Below are positions 1-7,632 of a DNA stretch of 64,000 nt, one piece after another. The translations under genes were made by a program, and so were the position numbers. Each line of letters opens with the position of its first letter. The stretch's first letter is position 1. The notes beneath the pieces are model-generated. The model had not been told where the DNA came from and did no database searches. It saw nothing but the letters and a program-made list of their open reading frames with translations. The DNA is from JAJDAH01 sp964487605 (GTDB lineage: Bacteria > Myxococcota_A > Polyangia > Polyangiales > Polyangiaceae): assembly GCA_964487605.1 (NCBI GenBank), contig CAZARU010000008.1, positions 1-64,000 of the forward strand, read 5' to 3'.

Positions 1-306
1 GTCGGCCACGTCCCCGACGTCCTGGGTGGGCAGAGGCTCCGGGGACGGCGACGCGCGCTCGGCGGCGGTCTCGGCAGGCGCGGACGGTTCCTCCGGAGCT
101 TCGCGCGCCACCATGGCCGGCGCCCGCCCGATCAGGTCGTCGATCTCGACGGTCTCGCCCACCCACGCGTCCGCGCGCTCCGCGGCCGGCGGTCCGCTCT
201 CCGCCCGCGCCGTTCCGGCGCGCCCCACCAGGAGCGCGCCCGCCGCGTGGAGCGCGACCGAGGCGACGAGGGCCCAGCGGCCGGTGCGATCCTCCCGAAC
301 GGTCAC
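1..306 (-). CDS. TonB-like energy transducer, N-terminal part (cut by window edge)
   Basis: The reading frame is open from a GTG at 306 down to the window edge, giving 102 residues; the C-terminus is missing. A short basic N-terminus is followed by one hydrophobic segment (about residues 12-28, containing ALVASVALHAAGALLV) of the kind that anchors TonB/AgmX-like proteins in the inner membrane. An acidic, Ala/Pro-rich stretch follows, typical of a periplasmic spacer. A GATxxT-free GC-rich region lies upstream and no better in-frame start is visible. The TonB C-terminal domain cannot be checked, so another single-pass membrane protein remains possible. Confidence 0.55.
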   Translation of the reverse strand, partial: MTVREDRTGRWALVASVALHAAGALLVGRAGTARAESGPPAAERADAWVGETVEIDDLIGRAPAMVAREAPEEPSAPAETAAERASPSPEPLPTQDVGDVAD

Positions 307-362
307 GAGGCCATCGTGACACCGAACGGGCCCACGCGGTTCCGTGGCAGGTCGTGGGTCGA

Positions 363-1235
363 TCAGGATGGGAGGGCGGAGGGGCGGCCAGGGTGCTGCA
401 GGGCAAGGAGCCGCCGGATGCGCTCCGCGGTCGGCGGATGGGTCCGCAGCGCGAGGGGCAGCCTCGAGACGCCACGCGGGAGCAACCAACCGACTCGGGG
501 GTGCATCGCCGCCTCGATTCGAAGCAGCGCCGAAGCGAGTGGGCGAGGGTCGCCGAGGAGAGCGGCGGCCCCGAGGTCCGCCTCGTACTCCCGAGCCCGC
601 GAGAAGGCGAGCATGGCGAAGGTCGCCGCGGTGGGGATGAGCACGAGCAGGATCGGGACGCTCAACGGCACCGGCGACGGGCCGAAGAGCGACGCGAGCG
701 CGCCGAGGACGAGCATGACGAACCCGAACGTCGCCGCGGTGCCCGTGAAGCGCCGCAGTGCGTCCACGACGGCCATCAGGGCCGTGTCCCCATGGGCGAC
801 GTGCGTCAGCTCGTGGGCGACGACGGCGGCGACCTCGCGCTCCGAGAGGTGCGCGGCGAGCGCGGGCGTGATGGCGATGGCCGCGTCGGCGCCCGAGCCC
901 ACGGTGACCGCCTGCGGCTCGGGCGAGCCGAGCACGTACAGGCGTGGTGCACGCGGCAGCCCGGCGCGACGAGCGAGCACCTCCACGGCGCGGAACAGTC
1001 CCGGCGCGACGAGAGGCCCCAGCGGCCGGGCGCCGCGCAGGCGCAAGACGACGTCCACGGGGACGCGGCGAGCGGCCAGGAACGTCACGATGGAAATCCC
1101 GAGGGCGAGCGACGCCCCCAGCACCCCGGCCATGAGCCAGCCGGAGAACCCGGCGAGCAGGCCGAGCACGGCGAGGAGGCCCAGCGCGCGTGCGCGCCCG
1201 AGCCAGCGACTGCGGAGAAGGGCGAACCCGTCCAT
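363..1235 (-). CDS. M48 family membrane zinc metalloprotease (HtpX-like)
   Basis: The 290-residue protein carries the zinc-binding HELTH motif at residues 141-145 and the downstream SRAREYEAD motif (about 212-220), whose glutamate is the third zinc ligand in M48 peptidases. Hydrophobic segments near residues 17-55 and 165-210 frame the catalytic site, as in HtpX, a membrane protease of protein quality control. The frame stays open upstream but runs into the next gene, so the ATG at 1235 was chosen because the hydrophobic N-terminus begins there. The family call is firm; the substrate is unknown. Confidence 0.85.
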   Translation of the reverse strand: MDGFALLRSRWLGRARALGLLAVLGLLAGFSGWLMAGVLGASLALGISIVTFLAARRVPVDVVLRLRGARPLGPLVAPGLFRAVEVLARRAGLPRAPRLYVLGSPEPQAVTVGSGADAAIAITPALAAHLSEREVAAVVAHELTHVAHGDTALMAVVDALRRFTGTAATFGFVMLVLGALASLFGPSPVPLSVPILLVLIPTAATFAMLAFSRAREYEADLGAAALLGDPRPLASALLRIEAAMHPRVGWLLPRGVSRLPLALRTHPPTAERIRRLLALQHPGRPSALPS

Positions 1236-1330
1236 GAAGAGGTTCTCGGCGGCCGCCCGAAGCCGAGCGACCGGCGAGGGGCCAAGATAGGCCGGCAGTC
1301 GCGCGCCGCAAGGGAGGCGCCCGCGCGCGT

Positions 1331-1822
1331 TCAGAGCAGGAACGAGACGCCCACGCTCGCCAGAGGGCGCCCAGCGCGCATCGTCAGCGTGATGCGATCG
1401 GAGAAATGGAAGCGGCCTCCGGCGTAGGCGATGAACGGATCGAACTTCCCGTCGTCCTTCCCCTTGTCCCGAAACCTGACGGCGACGCCGGGCTCTCCGA
1501 AGACGGACCAGTTGCGGGAGAGCCAGAAGTTCCACTGCATGACGACCGGAAGAAGCAGGCTGTTGTCCGTCAGATCCGCCCCGACGCCGATCCCGACGGT
1601 GTTGTTGATCTTCGAGATGAACCCGTTGTCCACCAGCTCGAACGTGCCCCGGAAACCCACGCCCGGCACGAAGTCGTCGAACAGATCGACGAGCACGTGA
1701 GGCTCGGCCTCGAACACGTAGCTCGGGTGCGCCCCGGGGCGCTTGATCACGGACTGGTCGGCGTAGGCCGCGCCGGAGACCGACACGACCGAGAGGGCGG
1801 CGCAGATCGCGACGAGTCGCAC
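1331..1822 (-). CDS. Small outer-membrane beta-barrel-like protein
   Basis: The 163-residue product begins with a Sec signal peptide (hydrophobic core about 3-16, AYA cleavage near residue 21). The mature part alternates hydrophobic and polar residues (for example GVGFRGTFELVD, GIGVGADLTD) and ends in a hydrophobic strand closing with aromatic-poor SFLL. This suggests an 8-strand barrel or a porin-like fold in the outer membrane. The start is GTG at 1822, and a TAGCAT hexamer only six bases upstream suggests a leaderless or very short-leader transcript. No specific family is recognised. It lies 95 bp ahead of the M48 protease and may be co-transcribed with it. Confidence 0.6.
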   Translation of the reverse strand: MRLVAICAALSVVSVSGAAYADQSVIKRPGAHPSYVFEAEPHVLVDLFDDFVPGVGFRGTFELVDNGFISKINNTVGIGVGADLTDNSLLLPVVMQWNFWLSRNWSVFGEPGVAVRFRDKGKDDGKFDPFIAYAGGRFHFSDRITLTMRAGRPLASVGVSFLL

Positions 1823-1828
1823 GGCTTC

Positions 1829-1834
1829 ATGCTA
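1829..1834 (-). promoter_or_regulatory. Putative -10 element TAGCAT
   Basis: TAGCAT ends six bases before the GTG start at 1822. It fits the TANNNT pattern seen ahead of many genes here and implies a leaderless transcript. Confidence 0.3.
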
Positions 1835-1962
1835 GCCGGCACCCGGCGCTCCGACCACGGAACCGCCCGCTCCCTGAGGGGCGGCCCCCCCGAACGGCGC
1901 GCGCGGCGCGGCGCACGAGGCCGTCGCCGCGAGCGGCAGCTCGGTGCTATGAGCCGGCTCGA

Positions 1963-2970
1963 ATGGCGGACGTCGCTTTCGTCACCGGGGCGACCGGCTT
2001 CCTCGGCTACGCGCTCGCCCTCGCACTCGTCGAGGACGGCCGTCACGTCCGCGCTCTCACCCGCAGCGGGTCGCTCCCGGGGGAGCTGGGCGAGCGCGGC
2101 GTGGAGCCCGTGAAGGGCGACCTGAGCGCCCAGGTTGCGCTGCGGGAAGCGATGAAGGGGACGCGGTGGGCCTTCCACGTCGCGGCGGATGTGAACATGT
2201 GGCGCCACCGGTGGGCCGACAGCGTCAAGAGCAACGTCGACGGGACGCGGAACATCGCAGAGGCCTCGCTCGCCGCCGGTGTGGAGCGGCTCGTGTACAC
2301 CTCGAGCGCCGCCACCATCGGCAAGGGTCCTGCGAGGGGTGCGACGACCGAGCCGGTCACGGTGGACGAGACGACGACGTACGACCTGGGCCATCACCAG
2401 ATGGTCTACCCCCACACGAAGTGGCTGGGCGAGCGCGCCGTGCACGACGCGATCGTCCGCGGGCTCGACGCGGTCATCACCCATCCGACGGTGATCCTGG
2501 GCCCCTGGGACTGGAAGGGGAACCTCCTGCCGATGTTCACGACGGCCCTGGGCCGCATTCCCCTACCCGTGCCGGGCGGGTACCGGACGGTGTGCGACGT
2601 GCGCGACGTGGCCCGAGCTCACGTCACGGCGGCGGAGCGCGGAGGGCGCGGAGAGCACTACATCCTCGGCGGAGAGTCGCTCACGGTGAAGCAGCTGTTC
2701 TCGAGCATCGGGCGGGCGGTGGGCGGCGCTCGGGAGTACGTCGAGGTGCCCGACGCGCTGATCTCGACGCTGGGCCGCGCAATGGACGCGCTGAGCGACT
2801 TCACGGATCGACGCCCGCTCCTCTCGCACGAGATGGCCATCCAGTCGACGTTTCGCGTTCGGCTCTCCAGCGCCAAGGCCCGCCGCGAGCTGGGCTACGA
2901 GAGCCGCGATCTGGACTCCTCGCTCGCGGACGCCGTCGCCTGGTACCGGTCGAGCGGGATGCTCCCGTAG
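1963..2970 (+). CDS. NAD(P)-dependent epimerase/dehydratase (extended SDR)
   Basis: The 335-residue protein is an extended short-chain dehydrogenase. It has the Rossmann motif TGATGFLG at residues 8-15 and the catalytic YPHTK (Tyr149, Lys153), with the SSAAT serine region near 114-118. This family oxidises, reduces or epimerises nucleotide sugars, sterols or dihydroflavonol-like substrates, and the overall style is closest to the 3-beta-HSD/dihydroflavonol reductase branch. The ATG at 1963 directly precedes the Rossmann strand. Neighbours give no pathway clue, so the substrate is left open. Confidence 0.85.
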   Translation: MADVAFVTGATGFLGYALALALVEDGRHVRALTRSGSLPGELGERGVEPVKGDLSAQVALREAMKGTRWAFHVAADVNMWRHRWADSVKSNVDGTRNIAEASLAAGVERLVYTSSAATIGKGPARGATTEPVTVDETTTYDLGHHQMVYPHTKWLGERAVHDAIVRGLDAVITHPTVILGPWDWKGNLLPMFTTALGRIPLPVPGGYRTVCDVRDVARAHVTAAERGGRGEHYILGGESLTVKQLFSSIGRAVGGAREYVEVPDALISTLGRAMDALSDFTDRRPLLSHEMAIQSTFRVRLSSAKARRELGYESRDLDSSLADAVAWYRSSGMLP

Positions 2971-3125
2971 GTCTGGCCGGGGGCAGCGCCTCCCCCTGCG
3001 GCCCAGAGCGATCCCGGCGTCAGAGTTGACCCAGGGTGTGCCAGGGCGCGGGCCCCGAACGGCGCACGAGTGACCCGGGGGGACGGCGCTTTGCTGCAGG
3101 CACGCGCCTTGCTCTACTCCGCCTC

Positions 3126-4544
3126 ATGAGAACCTCCCTCTTCACGTGGCGTGGCGCGCTGCTCGCGGCGCTGGGGCTCGCCGGTACGGGCGCCTGCTCC
3201 GGCTCCACCTCCGAAGGCGGTGGCCCCGCGCCGTTTCCGTGCACCGGCTCGCAGCCCGAGCTGGCCGTCGGTCGGGCAACGGGGTTCGAGCGCTGCGAAG
3301 ACGGCGCGCTGCACCGCCCTACCGTCGTGGAGTGCGCGAGCACGCTGCCACGGAGCGACGTGATGTGCGACACGTCCCTCGGCGGGGGCGACTGCACTTC
3401 GGACGCGGACTGCACGGCGAACCCCAACGGCTACTGCAGCGCTGAGGGTCAGAGCGCGTGGTGCAGCTGCCGCTACGGTTGCACCACCGACGCCGACTGC
3501 GCCGACGGCAGGATCTGCCTCTGCGGCGATCCGGTGGGGCGCTGCGTGACCGCGTCCTGCACCAGCGACGCGGAGTGCGGCAGCGGCAAGCTCTGCTCCT
3601 CGTACGTCACGGAGCCCGGCTGCGGTGACCTCGGGTTCGCCTGCCAGACGTCGGCCGACGGGTGCGCGACCGACGGCGACTGCACCTCGGGCGAGCAGTG
3701 CACCCACGACGGAACCCGTCACGTCTGCCAGCAGATCGGGTGCGCCATCGGTCGACCGTTCCTGGTGCACGGTGCCGAGCGCCTCGCTCCCACCGAGATC
3801 CGAGCCGACTGGTGCGACGGCATGCGGCCCCGCCAGGACGACCTGGACGCCGCGACTCGTCGCGCGCTCGTCGAGCACTGGACGCTCGTCGGACGCATGG
3901 AGCACGCGTCGGTGGCCGCGTTCGCGCGGTTCACGTTGCAGCTCATGGCGCTCGGGGCGCCGCCGGACCTCGTCGGGCGCTCGCAGCGCGCCGGCCTCGA
4001 CGAGCTGGGGCACGCCCGCGCGGCGTTCGGCCTCGCCGCAGCCTACGCGGAGGCCCCGGTGGGCCCTGGGCCGCTCGAGGTGACCGACGCGCTGGGCGCA
4101 CGCTCGGCCATCGACGTGCTCTCCGACACCGTGCTCGAAGGGTGCATCGGCGAGACCGTCGCGGCGATCGAAGCGGCGGAGACGGCCGCTCACGCCACCG
4201 ATCCGGTGATTCGAGCGGTGCTCGAGCGGATCGCCCGCGAGGAGCGGGAGCACGCGGAGCTCGCGTGGTGCACGGTCAAGTGGCTCGTCGCTCGCTCGCC
4301 GTCCCTCGGCGCCGTCTTCCTCGAGCTGGTCACCGCCGCCCGCCGCCCCGCGTCGGGCGCGCCCGCCACCCTGGAGGCGACCTCTCCGTTGCTCGGGCAC
4401 GGCGTCCTGTCGCACGAGGCACGAGGCGCTCTGCGCGCCCGGGTGCTCGAGGACGTGGTGTTGCCCTGCGCTCGCCGGCTCGTGGAGGCGAGCCTCAGGC
4501 CACCCTCCGCCTCAGACGGGGACGATGTTCGGGTACTCGGGTAG
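3126..4544 (+). CDS. Lipoprotein with cysteine-rich region and C-terminal ferritin-like domain
   Basis: The 472-residue product has a lipoprotein signal with lipid Cys24 (GTGAC). A region of about 120 residues (about 75-205) follows with repeated Cys-x-x-D-x-D-C units (for example CTSDADCTAN), as in many myxobacterial surface proteins. The C-terminal helical domain (about 255-470) shows the complete carboxylate di-iron ligand series: Glu in GRMEHASVAAF, ExxH in DELGHAR, Glu in CIGETVAA and ExxH in EEREHAEL. A metal- or oxygen-handling role at the cell envelope is inferred. A paralogue lies at 30127-31515. The ATG at 3126 was chosen for the lipobox. Its last 33 bp overlap the malic enzyme tail to tail. 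Confidence 0.75.
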   Translation: MRTSLFTWRGALLAALGLAGTGACSGSTSEGGGPAPFPCTGSQPELAVGRATGFERCEDGALHRPTVVECASTLPRSDVMCDTSLGGGDCTSDADCTANPNGYCSAEGQSAWCSCRYGCTTDADCADGRICLCGDPVGRCVTASCTSDAECGSGKLCSSYVTEPGCGDLGFACQTSADGCATDGDCTSGEQCTHDGTRHVCQQIGCAIGRPFLVHGAERLAPTEIRADWCDGMRPRQDDLDAATRRALVEHWTLVGRMEHASVAAFARFTLQLMALGAPPDLVGRSQRAGLDELGHARAAFGLAAAYAEAPVGPGPLEVTDALGARSAIDVLSDTVLEGCIGETVAAIEAAETAAHATDPVIRAVLERIAREEREHAELAWCTVKWLVARSPSLGAVFLELVTAARRPASGAPATLEATSPLLGHGVLSHEARGALRARVLEDVVLPCARRLVEASLRPPSASDGDDVRVLG

Positions 4545-6224
4545 CCACATCTCGCGAGCCACGGTGGCCTCGATCTCGGCGTCGGGAAGGTCGCGCCCGA
4601 GACCGAGGCGCTTGGCCTCGCGCACGACCGCGCAGGCGATCCGCGCCGTGTCGTCCCGAAGCTCCTTCAACGGCGGATAGAGCGAGCCGCTCGCGAGATC
4701 CTCCTCCGACACGGACTCCGCCAGCGCCTCGGCCGCGACGGTGAACATGGAGTCGGTGACCTCGCGCGCCTCGGCGACCAGGACGCCGAGCCCGACGCCG
4801 GGGAACACGTAGACGTTGTTCCCCTGCCCTATTCGGATGGTCCGGTCTCCGTATTTCACGGGCGCGAACGGCGATCCCGTGGCGACCCACGCCTTGCCGT
4901 CGGACCACGGGATGATGTCCTCGGGGCGCCCCTCGCTCTGGCTCGTGGGGTTCGAGAACGGGAACACCGCGATCTGCGGGTGATGCTTGGCCATCTCGCG
5001 GATGACCGCCTCCGAGAAGTGGCCAGGCTCGCCGGAGGTCCCGATGAGCACGGTCGGGCGCAGCGCCGTGACGGCCCCGAGCAGATCCGTGCGCCCGTCC
5101 GCCGGCAGGCCACACTGCTTGGCCAGCTCCGCGGGCCACACGAAGGGCCGCTTGTGCTCGTCGTCGATCTCGCGTCCTTCCACGAGCGCGCCCTGGCTGT
5201 CGAGGAGACAGATGGCCTGCGTGAGGGCGTGGCCCTCGAGGCCAGCGCGCGCGAACGCCGCACGAAGCTGGCGCGCGATGCCGACACCGGCCGCGCCGGC
5301 GCCGAGCGTCACGATGCGCTGCTGCTCGAGGGGCTTGCCCATGGCGCGACACGCCGCGAACACGCCGGCGAGGGCGACGCCCGCCGTGCCCTGGATGGCG
5401 TCGTTGAAGCTGGGGAGCACCTCGCGGTAGCGGTCGAGCAGCGTGAACGCGTTCGCCTTCTTGAAGTCCTCCCACTGCAGGAGCGCCTTGGGAAAGCGCC
5501 GCTTCACCGCTTCGACGAACTCGTCGACGAGCTCGTAGTAGGGCGCCCCGCGCAGCCGCTTCTCCCGCCAGCCGATGTACTGGGGATCGTCGAGGAGGGC
5601 GGTGTTGTCGGTCCCCACGTCGAGGCTGATGGGAAGCGTGTGGACGGGGTGAATGCCCGCGGCCATGGTGTAGAGCGCCAGCTTTCCGATCGGAATGCCG
5701 ATGCCGCCGGCGCCCTGGTCACCCAGCCCGAGGATCCGCTCGTTGTCCGTGACCACGATGAGGCGAACGTCCCCGTAGGACGCGTTGCCGAGGACCTCGT
5801 AGATGCGCCCGCGGTGCTTCGGCGTGATCCACAGGCCGCGCCCCCGGCGAAAGATCGCGGAGTACTGCCGGCACGCTTCGCCGACCGTGGGCGTGTAGAC
5901 CACGGGCATGAACTCGTCCACATGATCGAGCAGCACGCGGTAGAAGAGGACCTCGTTCCGGTCCTGGAGCGCGGCGAGCCCGATGTACTGCTCCAGCGGG
6001 TCGCTCTTGCGCGTCACGCTGGCGTAGGCGCGGTGCACCTGATTCTCGATGCGGGTGACGACCGCGGGCACCAGCCCGCGAACCCCCAGCGTCTCCCGCT
6101 CCTCTTCCGTGAACGCGCTGCCCTTGTTGAGCAGCCCCTGCGCGATGAGCGCCTGGCCCCGGTACGGAGTCTCGATGGTCACCTTGCCGCGAGCATCGCG
6201 AAGGATGCGACTGGGGTCGTGCAT
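4512..6224 (-). CDS. maeA: NAD-dependent malic enzyme
   Basis: The 570-residue protein matches the large NAD-type malic enzyme in length and order of motifs. It catalyses oxidative decarboxylation of malate to pyruvate, linking the TCA cycle to pyruvate metabolism in the cytoplasm. The N-terminal malic domain contains PVVYTPTVGEACRQY and GLGDQGAGGIGIPIGK, with the catalytic Tyr and the malate and metal-binding region. The C-terminal NAD domain has the Rossmann loop GAGAAGVGIARQL and the WSDGKAWVATGSPF segment. The frame opens 45 bp further upstream, but the ATG at 6224 (MHDPSRIL) fits the family N-terminus. The gene stands alone. Confidence 0.93.
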   Translation of the reverse strand: MHDPSRILRDARGKVTIETPYRGQALIAQGLLNKGSAFTEEERETLGVRGLVPAVVTRIENQVHRAYASVTRKSDPLEQYIGLAALQDRNEVLFYRVLLDHVDEFMPVVYTPTVGEACRQYSAIFRRGRGLWITPKHRGRIYEVLGNASYGDVRLIVVTDNERILGLGDQGAGGIGIPIGKLALYTMAAGIHPVHTLPISLDVGTDNTALLDDPQYIGWREKRLRGAPYYELVDEFVEAVKRRFPKALLQWEDFKKANAFTLLDRYREVLPSFNDAIQGTAGVALAGVFAACRAMGKPLEQQRIVTLGAGAAGVGIARQLRAAFARAGLEGHALTQAICLLDSQGALVEGREIDDEHKRPFVWPAELAKQCGLPADGRTDLLGAVTALRPTVLIGTSGEPGHFSEAVIREMAKHHPQIAVFPFSNPTSQSEGRPEDIIPWSDGKAWVATGSPFAPVKYGDRTIRIGQGNNVYVFPGVGLGVLVAEAREVTDSMFTVAAEALAESVSEEDLASGSLYPPLKELRDDTARIACAVVREAKRLGLGRDLPDAEIEATVAREMWLPEYPNIVPV

Positions 6225-6337
6225 GCTCTCCTGTCGCGCGCCGACGCGGCCGCGCGGGCCACGACTCATACAGCAGCCGCGCCCCGCCGGTCACGGCTAC
6301 GGACGTTCAGGGGCCAGTGCCCGCCGCCTCCCGCCCG

Positions 6338-7018
6338 TCACTCGCCGGTGACGAACACGGCCACGTCCTCGAGCGCCTTGCGACGCAGATCGGGCACGGT
6401 CGCGTCGTCCGCCGCGTACCCGACGGGAAAGAGGATGTAGGGCTTCTCGTTGGGCGGCCGGCCCAGGATGTTCGAGAGGAAGCCCATGGGGCTCGGCGTG
6501 TGCGTCAGGGTGCACAGCCCCATGCGGTGGAGGGCCGCGATGAACAAACCGCACGCGATGCCGACGCTCTCCTTCACGTAGTAGTTCTTGCGGCGCGCAC
6601 CGTCGGCATCGAGGCCGTAGGTCTCCTCGAACACGACGACGATCCACGGCACGGTCTCGAGGTACGGCTTGTGCCAGTCGGTCCCGAGGGGCGCCAGCGC
6701 CTCGATCCACTCGGGCGGCATCCGGCCTCCCTCGTAGGACTCTCGCTCCTCCGCCTCGGCAGCGATCCGGATCTCCCGCTTCACGGCGCGGTCGCTCACG
6801 GCCACGAAACGCCAGGGCTGCCGGTGAGCCCCCGAAGGTGCGGTCGACGCGGCGGCGATGGCCATCTCGACGAGATCCCGCGGCACCGCTTCGTCGGAGA
6901 AGAAGCGCACCGAACGACGGCTCTCGAACTCCGCGTACAGGTCGCGCCCGCGCCGTCTGGCTTCGTCGAGCGGCAGCCGTTCGGGTCGGAAGGGGATCGG
7001 CTCGTAGCGCTTGCTCAT
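6338..7018 (-). CDS. Nitroreductase-family flavoprotein, iodotyrosine deiodinase-like
   Basis: The 226-residue protein is an FMN-dependent nitroreductase-fold enzyme. RRSVRFF (about 34-40) and APSGAHRQPW (about 60-69) form the FMN site, and SVGIACGLFIAALHRMGL and the C-terminal ATVPDLRRK match the iodotyrosine deiodinase (IYD) branch very closely. Glu91, Tyr95 and Lys117 fall where human IYD places Glu157, Tyr161 and Lys182, the residues that clamp the halotyrosine zwitterion. Reductive dehalogenation of a halotyrosine-like substrate is therefore inferred. A GTG at 7039 is an alternative start that would overlap the ACT gene by 8 bp. The two genes are probably co-transcribed. Confidence 0.82.
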   Translation of the reverse strand: MSKRYEPIPFRPERLPLDEARRRGRDLYAEFESRRSVRFFSDEAVPRDLVEMAIAAASTAPSGAHRQPWRFVAVSDRAVKREIRIAAEAEERESYEGGRMPPEWIEALAPLGTDWHKPYLETVPWIVVVFEETYGLDADGARRKNYYVKESVGIACGLFIAALHRMGLCTLTHTPSPMGFLSNILGRPPNEKPYILFPVGYAADDATVPDLRRKALEDVAVFVTGE

Positions 7019-7031
7019 CGTACGCCGCGGG

Positions 7032-7559
7032 TCAGGCACCGCTCTTCAGCACGTGGTCGAGGTTCTCGTCGTCGCACATGGACACGAGGACCCGCCGCAG
7101 CTCGCCCAGGACCGTCCGGCTCGGCACCTGAAGCTGGGCGTCCAGCACGAACATCTGCGTCCCGCTGAGCGGCGCGTTCGTCACGCGACTCTCCAGCGCG
7201 GCGACGTTCACGCCGTGGTTGGCCAGTAGGTGCGACACCGCGCGCACGATGCCGGGTCGATCGACACCGGACACGCGCAGGGAGTACGGCAGGTGCTGTC
7301 CGGCCTGCTGCGCGCTCGTGTCCTTCACGATGCAGCGGAGCCCCAGGTCGCTCTCCAGACCGACGATGCTCCCCTTGATGACGTCCAGGACCGCCGCCTC
7401 GCCCTTGACGAGCAGGATCAGCGCGAACTCGCCGCCCAGGATCGCCATCCGGCTGTCCTGCAGGCTGGCGCCAGCATCGTGAATCGCCGCGGCGATGGCC
7501 TCGACGAGACCGGGTCGATCGGGCCCCACCGCCGTGAACACCATGAACGTATCGGACAT
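7032..7559 (-). CDS. Two-ACT-domain protein, GcvR-like
   Basis: The 175-residue protein consists of two ACT modules (about 5-75 and 90-165), each opening with a DRPG turn (GPDRPGLVEAI, GVDRPGIVRAV). This matches the glycine cleavage system repressor GcvR and related amino-acid-sensing regulators, which bind an amino acid or partner protein and have no DNA-binding domain. It therefore probably senses an amino acid and acts through another protein. TAGGCT lies 12 bases upstream of the ATG. The stop is just ahead of the deiodinase-like gene, which suggests a two-gene operon. Confidence 0.8.
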   Translation of the reverse strand: MSDTFMVFTAVGPDRPGLVEAIAAAIHDAGASLQDSRMAILGGEFALILLVKGEAAVLDVIKGSIVGLESDLGLRCIVKDTSAQQAGQHLPYSLRVSGVDRPGIVRAVSHLLANHGVNVAALESRVTNAPLSGTQMFVLDAQLQVPSRTVLGELRRVLVSMCDDENLDHVLKSGA

Positions 7560-7571
7560 GTCGGTGACCCG

Positions 7572-7577
7572 AGCCTA
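7572..7577 (-). promoter_or_regulatory. Putative -10 element TAGGCT
   Basis: TAGGCT on the minus strand ends 12 bases before the ATG at 7559 of the ACT protein. It is one of the clearest copies of the TANNCT motif repeated through the window. Confidence 0.35.
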
Positions 7578-7632
7578 GACCACCGGCGCGCTCGTGACGA
7601 CGCGCCCCCGGGAGGGCGATCCACGGCGGCGA

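Noticed and set aside
4980..6440. 486-codon plus-strand frame opposite malic enzyme
   Set aside because: It mirrors the malic enzyme codons and has no recognisable domain.
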